This document shows positions 35,999 to 48,500 of a stretch of DNA of 64,000 nucleotides, piece after piece. The translations under genes and the position numbers were made by a program. How positions within the stretch are numbered: position 1 is the first letter of the stretch; the number at the start of each line of letters is the position of its first letter. Source of the stretch: Rhabdophis nuchalis (lineage: Eukaryota > Chordata > Lepidosauria > Squamata > Natricidae); NCBI GenBank assembly GCA_039707465.1, contig CM077643.1:40974105-41038104 (forward strand), in the 5' to 3' direction. The notes below the pieces were generated by a model. It ran no database searches. It was not told the origin of the DNA and saw nothing but the letters and a program-made list of their open reading frames with translations.

Positions 35999-36206
35999 AG
36001 GTTCTCTATGCAGAGCTGGCCCAAGGTATTTGTATATCTAAGTGGAAGTCCAGATACCTCTAATCTGTTCTATGAACACATGTCATCTAGACTGGCAGCA
36101 GAAAAAGGCCCTTTGTCACATATGAGAGCAGCAAATTGGTTTAGGTGATATATGCATAATATACCTCTCTACCTCTATTTGCAATATCTGTTGCTTGGGA
36201 TTCTGT

Positions 36207-36272
36207 TGCCTGGGTCCTTCGTGGAGAAGGGCGGGATATAAATGTGATTAAAATAAAAAATAAATAAAAAAT
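36207..36272 (+). mobile_element. L2 3' tail fragment
   Basis: Only the last about 65 bases: CCTGGGTCCTTCGTGGAGAA, GGGCGGGATATAAATGTGAT and an A-rich AAAT tail. Confidence 0.75.
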
Positions 36273-36654
36273 TCTTGCCTTCTGCTTAAGGGCAGAACTG
36301 GTCAGTATATCCTACCAGGATAGTGCTTTTAAAAATGCAGAAATGCATACATTTTGGAAAGTTATTCTCCTTAGGGCAGTTTGTTGATTGTTGAAGGCTA
36401 TTGTAACAGAGACAGTCTCCAGAAGGAATTAGGTATGTCAACCACACTGTATTTCAATAATTCCTCCCAGACTTGTGCAATCTCCAGACTAAATATGTGA
36501 CTCTTATGGATCATCGGCAGAATACAGTAGTAGCAAAATTCAGTATGGAAGGCAGTGCTAATTTCTCCTAACTCCAAATATTACTTACAAGCCACCTAAC
36601 CTCCAGCAGAGGCCAAATAAATACTAATTATTAGATGACAACCAGTTGCCTCTA

Positions 36655-36790
36655 CTTCTTACCTCTTTTATTGGTGTCAGATATTCATCCCCGATAGCTG
36701 ACGTGATGATTTTGGATTTTTCTATCCAAAAATCATCACCATATCAGCTTCTGGGGATGAACATATGACACCAGTAGAAGAGGTAAGAAG
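36655..36790. repeat. Inverted repeat, about 62-base arms
   Basis: CTTCTTACCTCTTTTATTGG and the following TCATCCCC and TGATGATTTTGGAT are repeated inverted after a loop of about 8 bases. The arms have scattered mismatches. No target duplication and no other copy in the window. Confidence 0.8.
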
Positions 36791-36882
36791 AGCTTTCTGA
36801 CTCATTTTTGACCCATGCTATAAGGCGGTCATCTTAAAATCTCCCAAATGCAATGCTCAATTTATGTCAAACATTACAATTT

Positions 36883-37165
36883 AACAGAATAGCAGAGTTG
36901 GAAGGGACATTGGAGGTCTACTAGTCTGACTCCTGCTCAAGCAGGACATACTATACCATTTCACACAAATTGTGTTCAATCTCTTCTTAAAAACCTCTAA
37001 TGCTGGAAAAACCCACAACTTCTGGAGGCAAGTCGTTCCACTGATTAATTGTTCTGTCAGCAAATTTCTCCTTAGTTCTAGGTTGGTTCTCTCCTTGATT
37101 AGTTTCAATCCATTGCTTTTTGATCCTCTTCAGGTGCTTTGGAGAATAGGTTGAACCCCCCTCCC
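36883..37165 (-). mobile_element. CR1 LINE 3' end
   Basis: The plus strand shows AACAGAATAGCAGAGTTGGA, the reverse of the CR1 tail. The minus strand encodes QWNDLPPEVVGFSS after LELRRNLLT in broken frames. Confidence 0.85.
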
Positions 37166-39298
37166 CCCCCACACGTTTTACAGACCAGTGATAAATTGGT
37201 CCTACCTAGGATTTTAACACTAGCAGAACTATACAGAGTATCCAAAGGAGATGAGTCAGCAACAATGCCAGACTGCATCTCTGCTACAAATGTTAAGACC
37301 TACAGAGAAGAGTCAAATCCTATAGCAACTGAAACAAAACTAATGCTGTGCTGAAAGTTACTTTTCTCTTTTGTTTGGTTATATTCGTCCTATTTAATGG
37401 AAATAAATTGCTTTTTTGGGAGAGAAGAAACTTTTTATGAGGTTGTTTTTTTTCCACAGATGGGATACTGGACTAAGGCACTGAACTTAAGTTTTGTGAT
37501 GGCATAAATTATGGAGCTGTGCGGGACAACTGGTCTCTCCAGTGAATGTCAGCCTCCCAGCCATCTCACACTGGCATAAAATTCCAGCAGAAAAGAACAC
37601 CAGGAACTCCTGCCTAGGAGTAATCCTGAAATTGAGGCAGGCTGATCTTACGTAAAAAGAGGGGGAAACAGCATACAATCATAAAGTCGGCTCAGAAACA
37701 CAATAAATTAATACTATTAAAATTCTATGACAGCTTGAAAAGGAGGTAGAACGGAAACCTCTTTCTCGGCAGAAGAAACTAGGCTTAGGTGGAACATGTA
37801 TTTCGGCTGTTGACCCCTCATCTTCCTATGTGTAAGGAGTTCTTAATATAGACAATCTGACCTGACTGAAGTAGGTCTGCGCTCATCATCTCATTCTTAC
37901 ATACATACATATTTAGGACAGACACTGCAGATAAATGGGTAGAGTATCAACACGGAGAAGTTTTAAGTAGCAAGCATGTCCTTTGTGTTGAGCAGTCACT
38001 TCTCTCAGATGATGGACACCTAATGCTTGAACTTGCTGTCAGAGCTTAGCAGGAGGTGAGATAATTCTCGCTGACATTCTCTTGTGGTTGAGTTTGCTGC
38101 TGGGTGGCAGTTTAAGAGAAGGGGATTGGGTCTTTGCTTGGATTTCAGTTTGTACTGTAAAATAGATAGCTGCGTGCAGTGAAGTATTTTCTGAAAGGAA
38201 AGGGGAGAAAAACAAGATGAAAATATAAAAGAAAAAAAAGAATTTCTCCTTTTCATCCCACCCCATACGTTCCAATTTAACATTTTTTTGAATAATTAGA
38301 ATATTTTTATATATATTAACAAGTCTATCTGCCATATCCTGTTGAGTTCAAGTGCTAGCAATCTCTTGTTGCATCTGTTGAAGTTAAGATCGGATAACAA
38401 AGAAGAAACAAATGTCAGTGGCTGCCTCAGGATAGATGGAGACTGATATGGCTTGGTGGCTGCAAGGTGGCAAGGTGGGGGAGAACATGAATTGCAGAGT
38501 CCTGCGGTTGCTGCCATGAATTTAAACTAAAGGCAGATAAGAGACCTCCCATCAGCTGGAAAAAGCTGTGATTAAAGCCTGCAGGCTATAGTAGGCACAA
38601 AGTTGCCCCTTGTTTGTGGAAGATATGGGACTACATTAGGTGGAACAGGACAGTTCCTTGGGTGAGGCAGGAGATGGAATTGGAGACCTTCCCTGGAGTG
38701 AAAAAAACAGGAGGTGGTCTTTTTCAACCTAGTGGCTGTAGTGATGTAGGACCTGGGACGAGGGTTCCATTGGTTTTGCAGTTGGGAGGGACATATAAAT
38801 TATAGATAGAAGGGGAGACTCTCTGTCTAGATGGTGAGTGAGGAGTCTACAGTTGGATTGTGGGGAATATGGGTGGTTGGAGGGTAGAAGAAGAGCTTCG
38901 GAATGCTTGGGGATAGAGGTTGACATAGAGCATACCAGGGATTGTAATAGGGAGAGGAAGATACAGTGGGAAGTGTTGGCCTGGTTTCCCCTGAAAAAGC
39001 AGAGCCAACAATTTGGTGCCAAACTCTGCTTCTTGACACAGACCTCTTTGCTGCATCTGGGAAACTGAATTGCAGGATCCCATGGTTGGTTCCCATCTGC
39101 CAATTGACAATGGTGATTGACAGGTCCATGATAGAACACGCATCTCTACGCCACTCAGCGTCACTTTCATATGAAATAGGTTATATTATATATACAAATA
39201 TATGCAAATTATATATACAAATATACACAATTATATACAAATATAATTGAAATTAAGTAAAAATTTCTGAATCCTGACTAGGCAAAGGAGAAAATATG
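37166..39298. other. No recognisable gene
   Basis: Starts with a C-rich run (37159-37170). Several frames of about 100 codons overlap on both strands at 38.7-39.1 kb, without domain features or agreement between them. Confidence 0.5.
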
Positions 39299-39306
39299 GT
39301 CTAGTC

Positions 39307-39524
39307 CAGTGGTAGCCAACCAGGTCTCTACTGCCCACTAGTGGGCGTTCCAGCTTTCATGGTGGGCAGTAGGGGTTTTGTCCAATACTGAAGCACTTTC
39401 CTTTTTTAAATTTAATTGACTTTATAAATCACTATTACTGTGGAACCGGTGGGCAATTAGAAAATTTTACTACTAATAGAGATACAAAAGTGGGTGGTAG
39501 GTATAAAAAGATTGACTACCCCTG
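39307..39524. mobile_element. hAT non-autonomous element
   Basis: Starts CAGTGGTAGCCAACC and ends GATTGACTACCCCTG. Flanks GTCTAGTC and GTCTACTC match at 7 of 8. The body has GCCCACTAGTGGGCG and GTGGGTGGTAGGTATAAAAA. Confidence 0.85.
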
Positions 39525-39532
39525 GTCTACTC

Positions 39533-41171
39533 TGAGATTTGCTCCTCTTTGTAGACCTTTCAGAAACATGTTGTCACATATTCTCAATTTAAGAGTATGA
39601 AGGCATTTCAAACATTTATAAGGAATTCATCTCTTGAATCCATTCTTTAAGTTGAAAAGCATAAATTTCTTTCTATCCCTATAAGACAATTATCTTTGCA
39701 AGCCCCATTTAATTAAAGCCAGAGTTGTCAAGTTTCATATTTTGAGAGTATTAGTCAACATCAGTTGTACATCTTTAATCAGTATATGCTTTCTCATGAT
39801 TATTTTTACATATGTTGTTTTAACATATAAAACAGAGCTAGGATCAGACAGGGGCAAATCAAGTGAGTTCATTGTAATTGTTACCATTCTAATTGAATTT
39901 TTTTATAATGCCAACATAAGGAATCTAATCTTTTTAAAACAGTATCTGAGGAGCCCAATAAATATTAAATCAAAATTTCCAATGAATTCACTTCATTCTT
40001 AAGTCAGAAGATGTACATTGTACAATTTTTGAAACTCATCTGCTTTTCCAAAACTGGATATTACATTTCCTTACTCATTGTTTCATATATACAGTATGTA
40101 TACGTATTGATGTGCATGTGTCTCTGTGGTTTTGTGTGTGTGCGCGTTTACATATAGTTGTTTTTTTGTTGTTGGAGGATTTAAGTCATATTGTCAGTGC
40201 TAAAATTGATGCTATTTTTTTTTAAACTTTCATGTAAAACTGAATTGTTGGTTTCACTTCAGATAAAACATCTCTCATAGATCTCAGAATTCCAGGCACC
40301 TTTCAATGGTCAACTCCAAAGGACCAGTTAATCCTGTTAAATCTCAGAAAGTAAGCAAGGATTCGTCCAGTGAATCACAGCCAGTTCTACCATGGAAGTC
40401 ATCAAATATACTGTAGATCATGTGTGTCAAACTCAAGGACTGCATCAGTAGTGGGATACTTTGTTTTTTACTACGGTTGTAGATGATTACTCCTAAATGG
40501 TCTTTCTCTTTCACTAATCCCAAAGTGCTCCCTTGTCTGGGCAACAAAAAAGATACCTAAAGTGATGGACGGGGAAAGACTTATGAGTGAACGTGATTAA
40601 ATGCAGGTATATCTCATGCTTGTGCCAATACTGCAGTGGTACAAACAGCACAAACATGTCCTCTTTTGCTGCATTTATGCATTTGCAGAATCTCCAATTG
40701 CTTTGTTGAGGATAACCTGCAATCTGTTGTGGAAGAACCAGCCAAGAGACCTTTCTACGTGCTTCTGTGACTCATTTGCCAGATTCTTAGCAGCTATAAT
40801 TACTTACATTTGCTCTGAATTAGATGCTACTTGAGCAATCTAATGAGATAATTAAGGAAACATCTTACAAGGTCATCTGGGATTTATTTCAACCTATGGA
40901 GTCTGAGGATACAGATAGAATCATCTGCACCACCAAATGTGGATTGCAACACTTTCTACTTGGCTCCTTTGGGTAGCCCTGAGTTCAGGCTGGTTCCTCC
41001 CCTACTGAAATTTAGGAAGCTGTTTAACATGGTTCATCCAGACATTTACAATTAAGGATTTTTGGTATCCTGATCTCAGTGGCGAGATCTACTTTTATTT
41101 ATATTTAATGTTTTGTTGTTTCAATAAGAATGATAAAAACTCTCACCTATTCACTTCCCTATCCATTATTC
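39533..41171. other. No recognisable gene
   Basis: AT-rich. A fragment of the GTGTCAAAC hAT family is present at about 40422-40440. Otherwise unassigned. Confidence 0.5.
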
Positions 41172-41179
41172 CCCTAGGG

Positions 41180-41693
41180 CCATGATGGCGAACCTATGGC
41201 ATGGGTGCCCCAGGTGGCATGCAAAGCCATTTCTGAGGGCACGTGAGGTGTTGCCCTGTCAGCTCCAGCTCATATGAGCCTGCTGGACAGCTGATTTTCG
41301 GCCTTGAATTTCGGCCATTTTTTGCCCTCCTGAATCCTCCAGAGGGAGAAAAATGGCCCAACGGACAACCTGGAAGTCCATTCCTGAACTTCCGGTTTGT
41401 GTGTTGGGCCTTTTTTCACCCTCCCCAGGTTCCTAGAAAGCCTCTGGAGCCTTGGAAGGGCAAAAAATGGACCTACCAGGCCCACTGGAAGTCAGAAAAC
41501 GGCCCACGTCCAACCTCCGGGGGTGCCGGGGAGGCCATTTTTGTCCTCCCCAGGCTCCAAAAAAGCTGTGCGCACATGCGCAGGGCAGCAGGGGGTGTCA
41601 AGAGTGCATTCTTAGGGGGCACGGCATGGGAGGCATTACATTATGGGGTGGGCATGAGCGTGCACCCGAGGCAAAAAAGGTTCGCCATCACTG
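41180..41693. mobile_element. hAT element, GATGGCGAACC family
   Basis: Starts CCATGATGGCGAACC and ends GGTTCGCCATCACTG. Flanks CCCTAGGG and CCCTAGGA match at 7 of 8. The 514-base GC-rich body has open frames on both strands but no recognisable transposase. Confidence 0.85.
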
Positions 41694-42149
41694 CCCTAGG
41701 AGGTTGTACAATGATTCTGGCTATGTCATAATTTTAAACAATTGTATTTATTTTTAAATTGTCACTATACTGATAATCACTGACCATTGATGCATGCATC
41801 CTTGGAGTGACCTATATGCTATTGTGGACGACAGTTCAGCTCCTTTTTGATAGAACAGATGTTGAGTGATGGACATTCATTGTAAATGGGACTCTTTTTC
41901 ATATCTCTGGCTGCTTTTCCCCATCTTTCATCTTCTCCAAGATTTCTACATAGGCTGAAATTCATAGGAATCAGCAACACATTTCAGTGCAACCTATGTC
42001 AATTGATGTTTTGATTCAGTTTTTATTCAACAGTTCACATATTTCATTATGTAAACATTGTGCAATACAAATATAACTGTATAATGTATACAGTTCAAGA
42101 GGGAGTTACCAAAATTCTACATTTTGTACTATATTCTGCAAGTGGGGTT

Positions 42150-44205
42150 TTTTTTCCCAGTTTTTTTTAATGAGAAAAAAGTTTTATTGGTTTTTACAAA
42201 ATTTTAAAAATAGGAAAAAGGTATGAGGTATTAAAGAGATATTTTGAGGACCTCTATGTCAGAGGTGTCGGCCCCCTCTGAGACTTCATACAAAAAAAAA
42301 AAGTTAATACAATATATTTTTCATTTCCCTACAAGGTGGAAAGAGATACAGATATATCATTTTATATATTCATGCAATCAATCATTGTTTCTATAAACAT
42401 CCAGATACAGATTACACTATATAGAAAAAAGTCATTTGTGAGATCTGAGTCTTTTAGCAATTGTATCTTCCTCTCCCTGACCTCCAGTGGGCGGAGCTGT
42501 GACCCCTCCCATTCCCCCATTTTCATCCACCAGGATTGGGGAGTGTTTTTTAAGAAAGGCTTCCGCCTCTGCAATTGTTTTAATTCTTACTCTCCCCCCC
42601 TCCCAGAACACTAACATTCCCTCGGGCATCAACCACTTGAACCACACCCCCTTTTTATATAATATTTTTGATAAGAAGGAATATTTCCTTCTTATTTCTC
42701 TAATCTTTTTCGGGATCTGTTTCAAAATGGCAATCTCAGTCTGTTGATATATCAAGGGACCGTCTCTCTGTGCTCTCAGGATCCCATCCCTCATTGACCT
42801 TCTTACAAATTTAATATGTATCTCTCTGGGTACTTCATTTATTCTGGCATATGCTGAATTAATTCTATAAATCAGATCGATGTCCCCCCAAATATCTTCT
42901 TTGCTCCTTTTGGTATAATCTGCTAACATCGTACACATTAAATCTTTTAAATTCTCAGAGCTTAATTCAGGAACATTTTGAAACCTTAAAAAGTAAGACA
43001 TCCTTTCAAAATCCATCCTAGACATATGACCAGCTAAATCCACAATTTCTCTTTGAGAATTTTTTTATCTCTCCCTTCATCTCAGCCGTCCCCCCCTCCA
43101 GTCCATCAATTCTTTGTTTGTTTTCCATTAATGCTTTCTGTGTCTCCAAAAGTTCCAATTTTGAACTAACATTGTTTTTCCGGATTTCTTTTATTTCTTT
43201 CATGATGTTTTGAAGAGTTTCCTCTATTGCTGATAACTGTGTAGCTTCCACCTCTGTTTCTTTGGATAACATTGAAGTAATCTTAGGTTGGTGTGGCTGC
43301 TTTTTTGAAGCCATAATGAAAGTGTTAAGTTCTTGTCACTAATATGGCGTCTGTTGGAGAGGTAGTCCGTGAGGCAAGGAGAGAGTAAAAGTCAATATCC
43401 ATATTCAAAGTTCAATTTACTTACAATCCAGAGAGAGAACAATTTTTAAAAACAATCAGATAAGGAAAAAAAAAAGAAGGCACATCTGGGAAAGGTCCTA
43501 ATAATCAGTTACATTAATCCACTGGTAAGAAATTCAGTCCTGAAGACGAGGGAGTGTCAGCAAATTTCAAAGAGAAGTATTTCTTGCTGAGAACAAAGGA
43601 ACACCACCTTCCCCGCCCCTCTGGAAGCCGCGGAGAGCTAGTGAAAGTCCATATCAATTGTTGCAAGACAGAGGTACAAAGTATCGTTGAGAATCTTAAA
43701 GTGAAAGACTTTCATTTGTAGTTTAAAAGTCGGATGTTGATTTCTCCACCTCCCCAAGCCTGGGGAACATTTCAAAACGCCGCTTCTTTTTTCCTTTCCG
43801 AGGAGGGGTTTAACAAACTCCCTCCTCCTTCTTCTTTTAAAATGAAAGTTGAAAGCATTAATTTAGAATCACTCATAATCCACTCTGTAGCCATGAGCCT
43901 CAGTGTTGCCTTCAGCCCCAGCTTTTCAGCCCGTCTCTAATTGCAGCAGCTGTTCTGGCTCTCCATCGGCAAAGGGGACGAAAGAGGAATCCCCCCCGCG
44001 ACTCATTCTCTGGCGCCTAGGACAAGGCGGGAGCCACCCCCTGACCACCGTCGAGGTGGGGGGACTCACCGCGAGCCGTCCGTGCGGTGGGGGCTCTTTA
44101 GCAAGAGCCCCCTGCCCCCGAAGATGCCGCCGGAGCAACCAAGCGGCGGACGAGTCCAGGACCCGACCGTCACCTCCGGCTAACCGGAAGGAAGTCCGGT
44201 AGTTT
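42150..44205 (-). mobile_element. ORF1-only L1 element, older subfamily
   Basis: Reads leader (44205 to 43315), ORF1 remnant (43314-42432), a 3'UTR of about 280 bases with ACCAATAAAAC and a poly(A) run near 42155, all on the minus strand. The 3'UTR aligns by eye with the 57-kb copy (shared ATCTGTATCTGGAT, ACCTTGTAG, CTCAAAAT). No target duplication was found. Confidence 0.75.
42432..43314 (-). pseudogene. Broken L1-type ORF1
   Basis: N-terminal part (43314 to about 43040) begins MASKKQPHQPKITSMLSKE, differs from the other two copies and looks coiled-coil. The C-terminal part (43043-42432) keeps YFLRFQNVPE, YRINSAYARINEVP and the EGGRVRIK segment and ends KRLRSHK. The two parts are in different frames, so a frameshift near 43020-43040 breaks the gene. 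The divergent N-terminus marks a separate subfamily. Confidence 0.8.
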
Positions 44206-44217
44206 CAATTTTTTTAA

Positions 44218-44512
44218 ATGATGAAACTTTATTTTATTTTTTAAAATTTTAATTAAATTTATATCCCGCCCTTCTCCATGAAGGACCCAGGGCGGCGCAC
44301 AGGAATTTAAAAACATATAAAACAATAATATACAGAATTTAAAAACATATTAAATTACATAACTGTCCTATGCTAAAATCCCCGATTTAAAACTATCTAA
44401 AATAGCCCTAACGGGAGGTTAGGCTAGGCCGGCTTGCTGAAAGAGGTGTGTCTTTAGACACTGGTGGAAGAGGCGGAGGTCCAAGATGGTGCGAAGTTCA
44501 GGGGGAAGGTCC
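44218..44512 (-). mobile_element. L2 LINE 3' end
   Basis: Same tail as the 9.9-kb copy (ATATCCCGCCCTTCTCCATG at about 44262) and the last codons of the L2 frame (CATCTTGGACCTCCGCC side near 44480). It abuts the 5' end of the ORF1-only L1. Confidence 0.85.
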
Positions 44513-44919
44513 ACAAAAGATCATTATTTCATTTTTAAAAAATCCTTTTTAGGTCTGCTCCTTAATGACTATAGCTTTGCTTTTCTGATGAAAGAGACCC
44601 AACAAATTTTCTAAAGTATTTTCCCTTTCTATATATTTTGACTTTAAAAAAAATCTTATATAAATAAAAATGTAACAAGAGTTTGTTCACAACCGATAAT
44701 CTCCAAAAGTACTGCACAGATCGCTTCCAAATTTTCACACAACGTTCCTTTCAAATACAGCACCAATGATATATATATAGATTGTGTAGATGTCACACCT
44801 GTGCCAGGTACACACAACAGAAATGTAAAAAATGTAGGTAGATGGATACAGAGAGAGCAGTGAGCCACAGGATGACATAATACAAAACGTAATAATACCT
44901 ACTGTATTTCAAGGAGAAA

Positions 44920-45318
44920 TACAGTAGGTAGGTAGGCAGGTAGCTATAGGGATAGAGAGAGGGAGGGAGAAATGTGGTAGGTAGGTAGGTAGGTAGGTAG
45001 GTAGAGGGATAGAGAGAGGGAGAAATACAGTAGGTAGGTAGGTAAAGGGATAGAGAGAGATAGAGAAGGAGGGAGAAATGAAGTAGGTAGGAAGGTAGAT
45101 AGGTAGGTAGGTAGGTAGGTAGGTAGGTAGGTAGAGGGAGAGAGAGAGGGAGAAATACAGTAGGTAGGTAGGTAGAGGGAGAGATAGAGGGAGGGAGAAA
45201 TGCGGTAGGTAGGTAGGTAGGTAGGTAGGTAGGTAGGTAGGTAGGTAGAGGGATAGAGAGAGAGAGGGAGAAATGCAGTAGGTAGGTAGGTAAGTAGAGG
45301 AATAGAGAGAGGGGGGGA
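44920..45318. repeat. Composite TAGG minisatellite
   Basis: Blocks of (TAGG)n alternate about seven times with a purine-rich spacer of the form AGAGGGATAGAGAGAGGGAG followed by AAATRCAG. Units vary from about 50 to 80 bases through changes in TAGG number. It lies about 210 bases past the end of the FSCB-like frame. Long frames read from it (tyrosine, leucine and proline repeats) are artefacts. Confidence 0.9.
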
Positions 45319-45531
45319 AATTCCACCCTCGGGTTGTGTCCCTCCTGACTGGGTCACAGCAACGCGTGGATATAATAAGCCCAAGCAAACCTTCAATACC
45401 ATTCTTCTTTTTAGGGAACAGACAGTGCTGCCTATCACTCTGCAAAGAGCTAATTACTCACTGGTTATAGTGGACATAGGGATCATGGTCATCCTTCCTT
45501 CCTCTCCTCTCCTCATGCTGTCTCTCATGTG

Positions 45532-48500
45532 TTACCCACTTGGCTCAGTTATTTCAGTCGTGCCTTCTTCTGGTGGTTTGTCATCATTCTGGGGGTCCTC
45601 TGTGTTTTCATGTTTTTGCAATGAAGAGTCTTCTGTTTGCAGATTCTGAGACACCACTTTTCTGCCTGTTCTTTTATTGATCCAGCTTCCTTCCTCTAAG
45701 GAAACAGCCCTGTATGTCTGTATAGATACATCATCTCCTTCAGCTAGGGTTCCTTCACTCAAACGCTGAGTTAGCAACTGTTCAGCATTGTCCATGTACT
45801 CCGGCTCTTCTCCCTCAGTTTGCTCTGGATTTTGTGGGTTCTCTGTGTCACTGAGCAGTTCTTGACTTGTACCTTGCTGGATGTCAGGTTCAGGTTCTTT
45901 CCCTAGTGGAGGCCGGTCCTGGCCAGAAACTTCTTGACTACCAGGAGGGGATTCTTTGCGTAAAAGTTGCTGCTGATCCTGATCCGTCTTTTCCTCAGCT
46001 GTAGTACTGATCTGATTTAATTCTTCCAATTGAGGCCCTACTCCTTCAGCAGGGCTCCCAGGTCCAATTGGCCTTGGTATTTTCTCATCCTTTGCTGCTA
46101 CTTTTTTAGGGGCCTGATGTGAGGTAATTTCAGTTTGTTGAGTGTGACTTACTAAAAGCTTGCCTGTTTTTCTGTTCATCCACATCCCATCTTCTATTGA
46201 AATTATGCTGTATGTCTGCAAAGCTTTATTCTCGCTCTGTAAATTATCTGTGAATCTTTGTAGAGTTGCTTGGCTTTCAGAAGCAGCTACTTGTTCAGTC
46301 AAATCAGCCAAATAGAGTTGTCTACTCTGTTGTGATTGCTTCCTTGAAACTTTTCTGGAGCCTGGCACCTCTGCCTCATGGATACTTTGGGAGGACACTT
46401 GTGCTTCCACCTGCTGGCTAACTTTTTCCAATTCTGGAACTTCTGGCTCACGGACACTTTCTTGACCCTCTTGTGCTTCCAGGTGTACACTAGTTTTTCT
46501 GGACCCTGGAACCTCTGGTTCTTGGATATCCCCGTGAAACTCTTGTGCTTCCAGTTGCTGGCTAATTTTTTCCAATCCTGGGACTTCTGGCTCCTGGATA
46601 CTCTTTTGAGTCACTTGTGCTTCCATTTGTTGGCTAGCTTTCCTGGCTCCTGGAACCTCTGGCTCCTGGATATTTTTTTGAGATGCTCGGGCCTCCAGCT
46701 GTTTGCTGTCTTTTCTGGATCCTGGAATTTGTATCTCGTGGATACTTTTTTGAGATGCTCGGGCTTCCAGCTGTTGAGTAGCTCTTCTGGATCCTGGAAC
46801 CTCTGGCTCTTGGAGACTCTTCTGAGACTCCCGGGCTTCCAGCTGTTGGCTGGCTTTTCTGGATCCTGGAACCTCTGGCTCTTGGAGACTCTTCCGAGAC
46901 TCTCGGGCTTCCAGCTGTTGGCTGGTTTTTCTGGATCCAGGAACCTCTGCTTCCTGCAGACTCTTTCGAGACTCTCGGGCTTCTAGCTGTTGGCTGGCTT
47001 TTCTGGATCCTGGAACCTCTGCCTCCTGGAGACTCTTCCGAGACTCCCGGGCTTCCAGCTGTTGGCTGGCTTTTCTGGATCCAGGAACCTCTGCTTCCTG
47101 CAGACTCTTTCGAGACTCTCGGGCTTCTAGCTGTTGGCTGGCTTTTCTGGATCCTGGAACCTCTGGCTCGTGGAGACTCTTCTGAGACTCTCGAGCTTCC
47201 AGCTGCTGGCTGGCTTTTCTGGATCCAGGTATCTCTGCTTCCTGAAGACTCTTTCGAGACTCTTGGGCTTTTAGCTGTTGGCTGGCTTTTCTGGATCCAG
47301 GAACTTCTGCTTCCTGCAGACTCTTCCGAGACTCTCGGGCTTCTAGCTGTTGGCTGGCTTTTCTGGATCCTGGAACCTCTGGCTCGTGGAGACTCTTCCG
47401 AGACTCTCGAGCTTCCAGCTGCTGGCTGGCTTTTCTGGATCCAGGTATCTCTGCTTCCTGGAGACTCTTTCGAGACTCTTGGGCTTTTAGCTGTTGGCTG
47501 GCTTTTCTGGATCCTGGAACATCTGCTTCCTGGAGACTCTTTCGAGACTCTCGAGCTTCCAGCTGTTGGCTAGCTTTCCTGGATCCTGGCACTTCTGCCT
47601 CATGGAAACTCTTCTGAGACTCTCGGGCTTCCAGCTGTTTGCTGGCTTTCCTGGATCCTGGAACCTCTGCTTCCTGGAGATTCTTTGGAGTCTCTTCTGT
47701 TTCCAGTTGTTGGCTAGCTTTTCTTGATCCTGGAATCTCTGGCTCCTGGATATTCTTTTGAGATGGTCGGGCCTCCAACTGTTGGCTTGCTTTTCTGGAT
47801 CCTGGAATTTCTATCTCATGGATACTTTTTTGAGACTCTCTGGCTTCCAGCTGTTGGCTGGCTTTTCTGGATCCAGGAACCTCTGCTTCCTGGAGACTTT
47901 TTCGAGACTCTCGGGCTTCTAGCTGTTGAGTAGCTTTTCTGGACCCTGAAATCTCTGCCTCCTGGAGACTCTTTTGAGACTCTCGAGGTTCTAACTGTTG
48001 GCTGGCTTTTCTGGACCCTGACACCTCTGCTTCTTGGAGACTCTTTCTAGACTCTCGGGCTTCCAGCTGTTGAGTAGCTTTTCTGGACCCTGGAATCTCT
48101 GGCTCTTGGAGACTCTTCCGAGACTCTCGGGCTTCCAGCTGTTGGCTGGTTTTTCTGGCTCCTGGAACCTCTGCCTCCTGGAGACTCTTCCGAGACTCCC
48201 GGGCTTCCAGCTGTTGGCTGGCTTTTCTGGATCCAGGAACCTCTGCCTCCTGGAGACTCTTTCTAGACTCTCGGGCTTCCGGTTGTTGGCTAGCTTTTCT
48301 GGACCCTGGAACCTCTGCTTCCTGGAGACTCTTTCGAGACTCTCGGGCTTCTAGCTGTTGAGTAGCTTTTCTGGACCCTGGAACCTCTGCTTCTTGGAGA
48401 CTCTTCCGAGACTCTCGGGCTTCCAACTGTTGGCTGGCTTTTCTGGACCCTGGCACCTCTGCTTCTTGGAGACTCTTTCGAGATTCTCGGGCTTCCAGCT

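Noticed and set aside
38729..39170. Overlapping frames of about 100-136 codons at 38.7-39.2 kb
   Set aside because: No domain features, both strands open, no splice or promoter support; consistent with chance.
44793..45445. Tyr-Leu-Pro-Thr repeat frames on the minus strand
   Set aside because: They derive from the TAGG minisatellite; no codon constraint and three overlapping frames.
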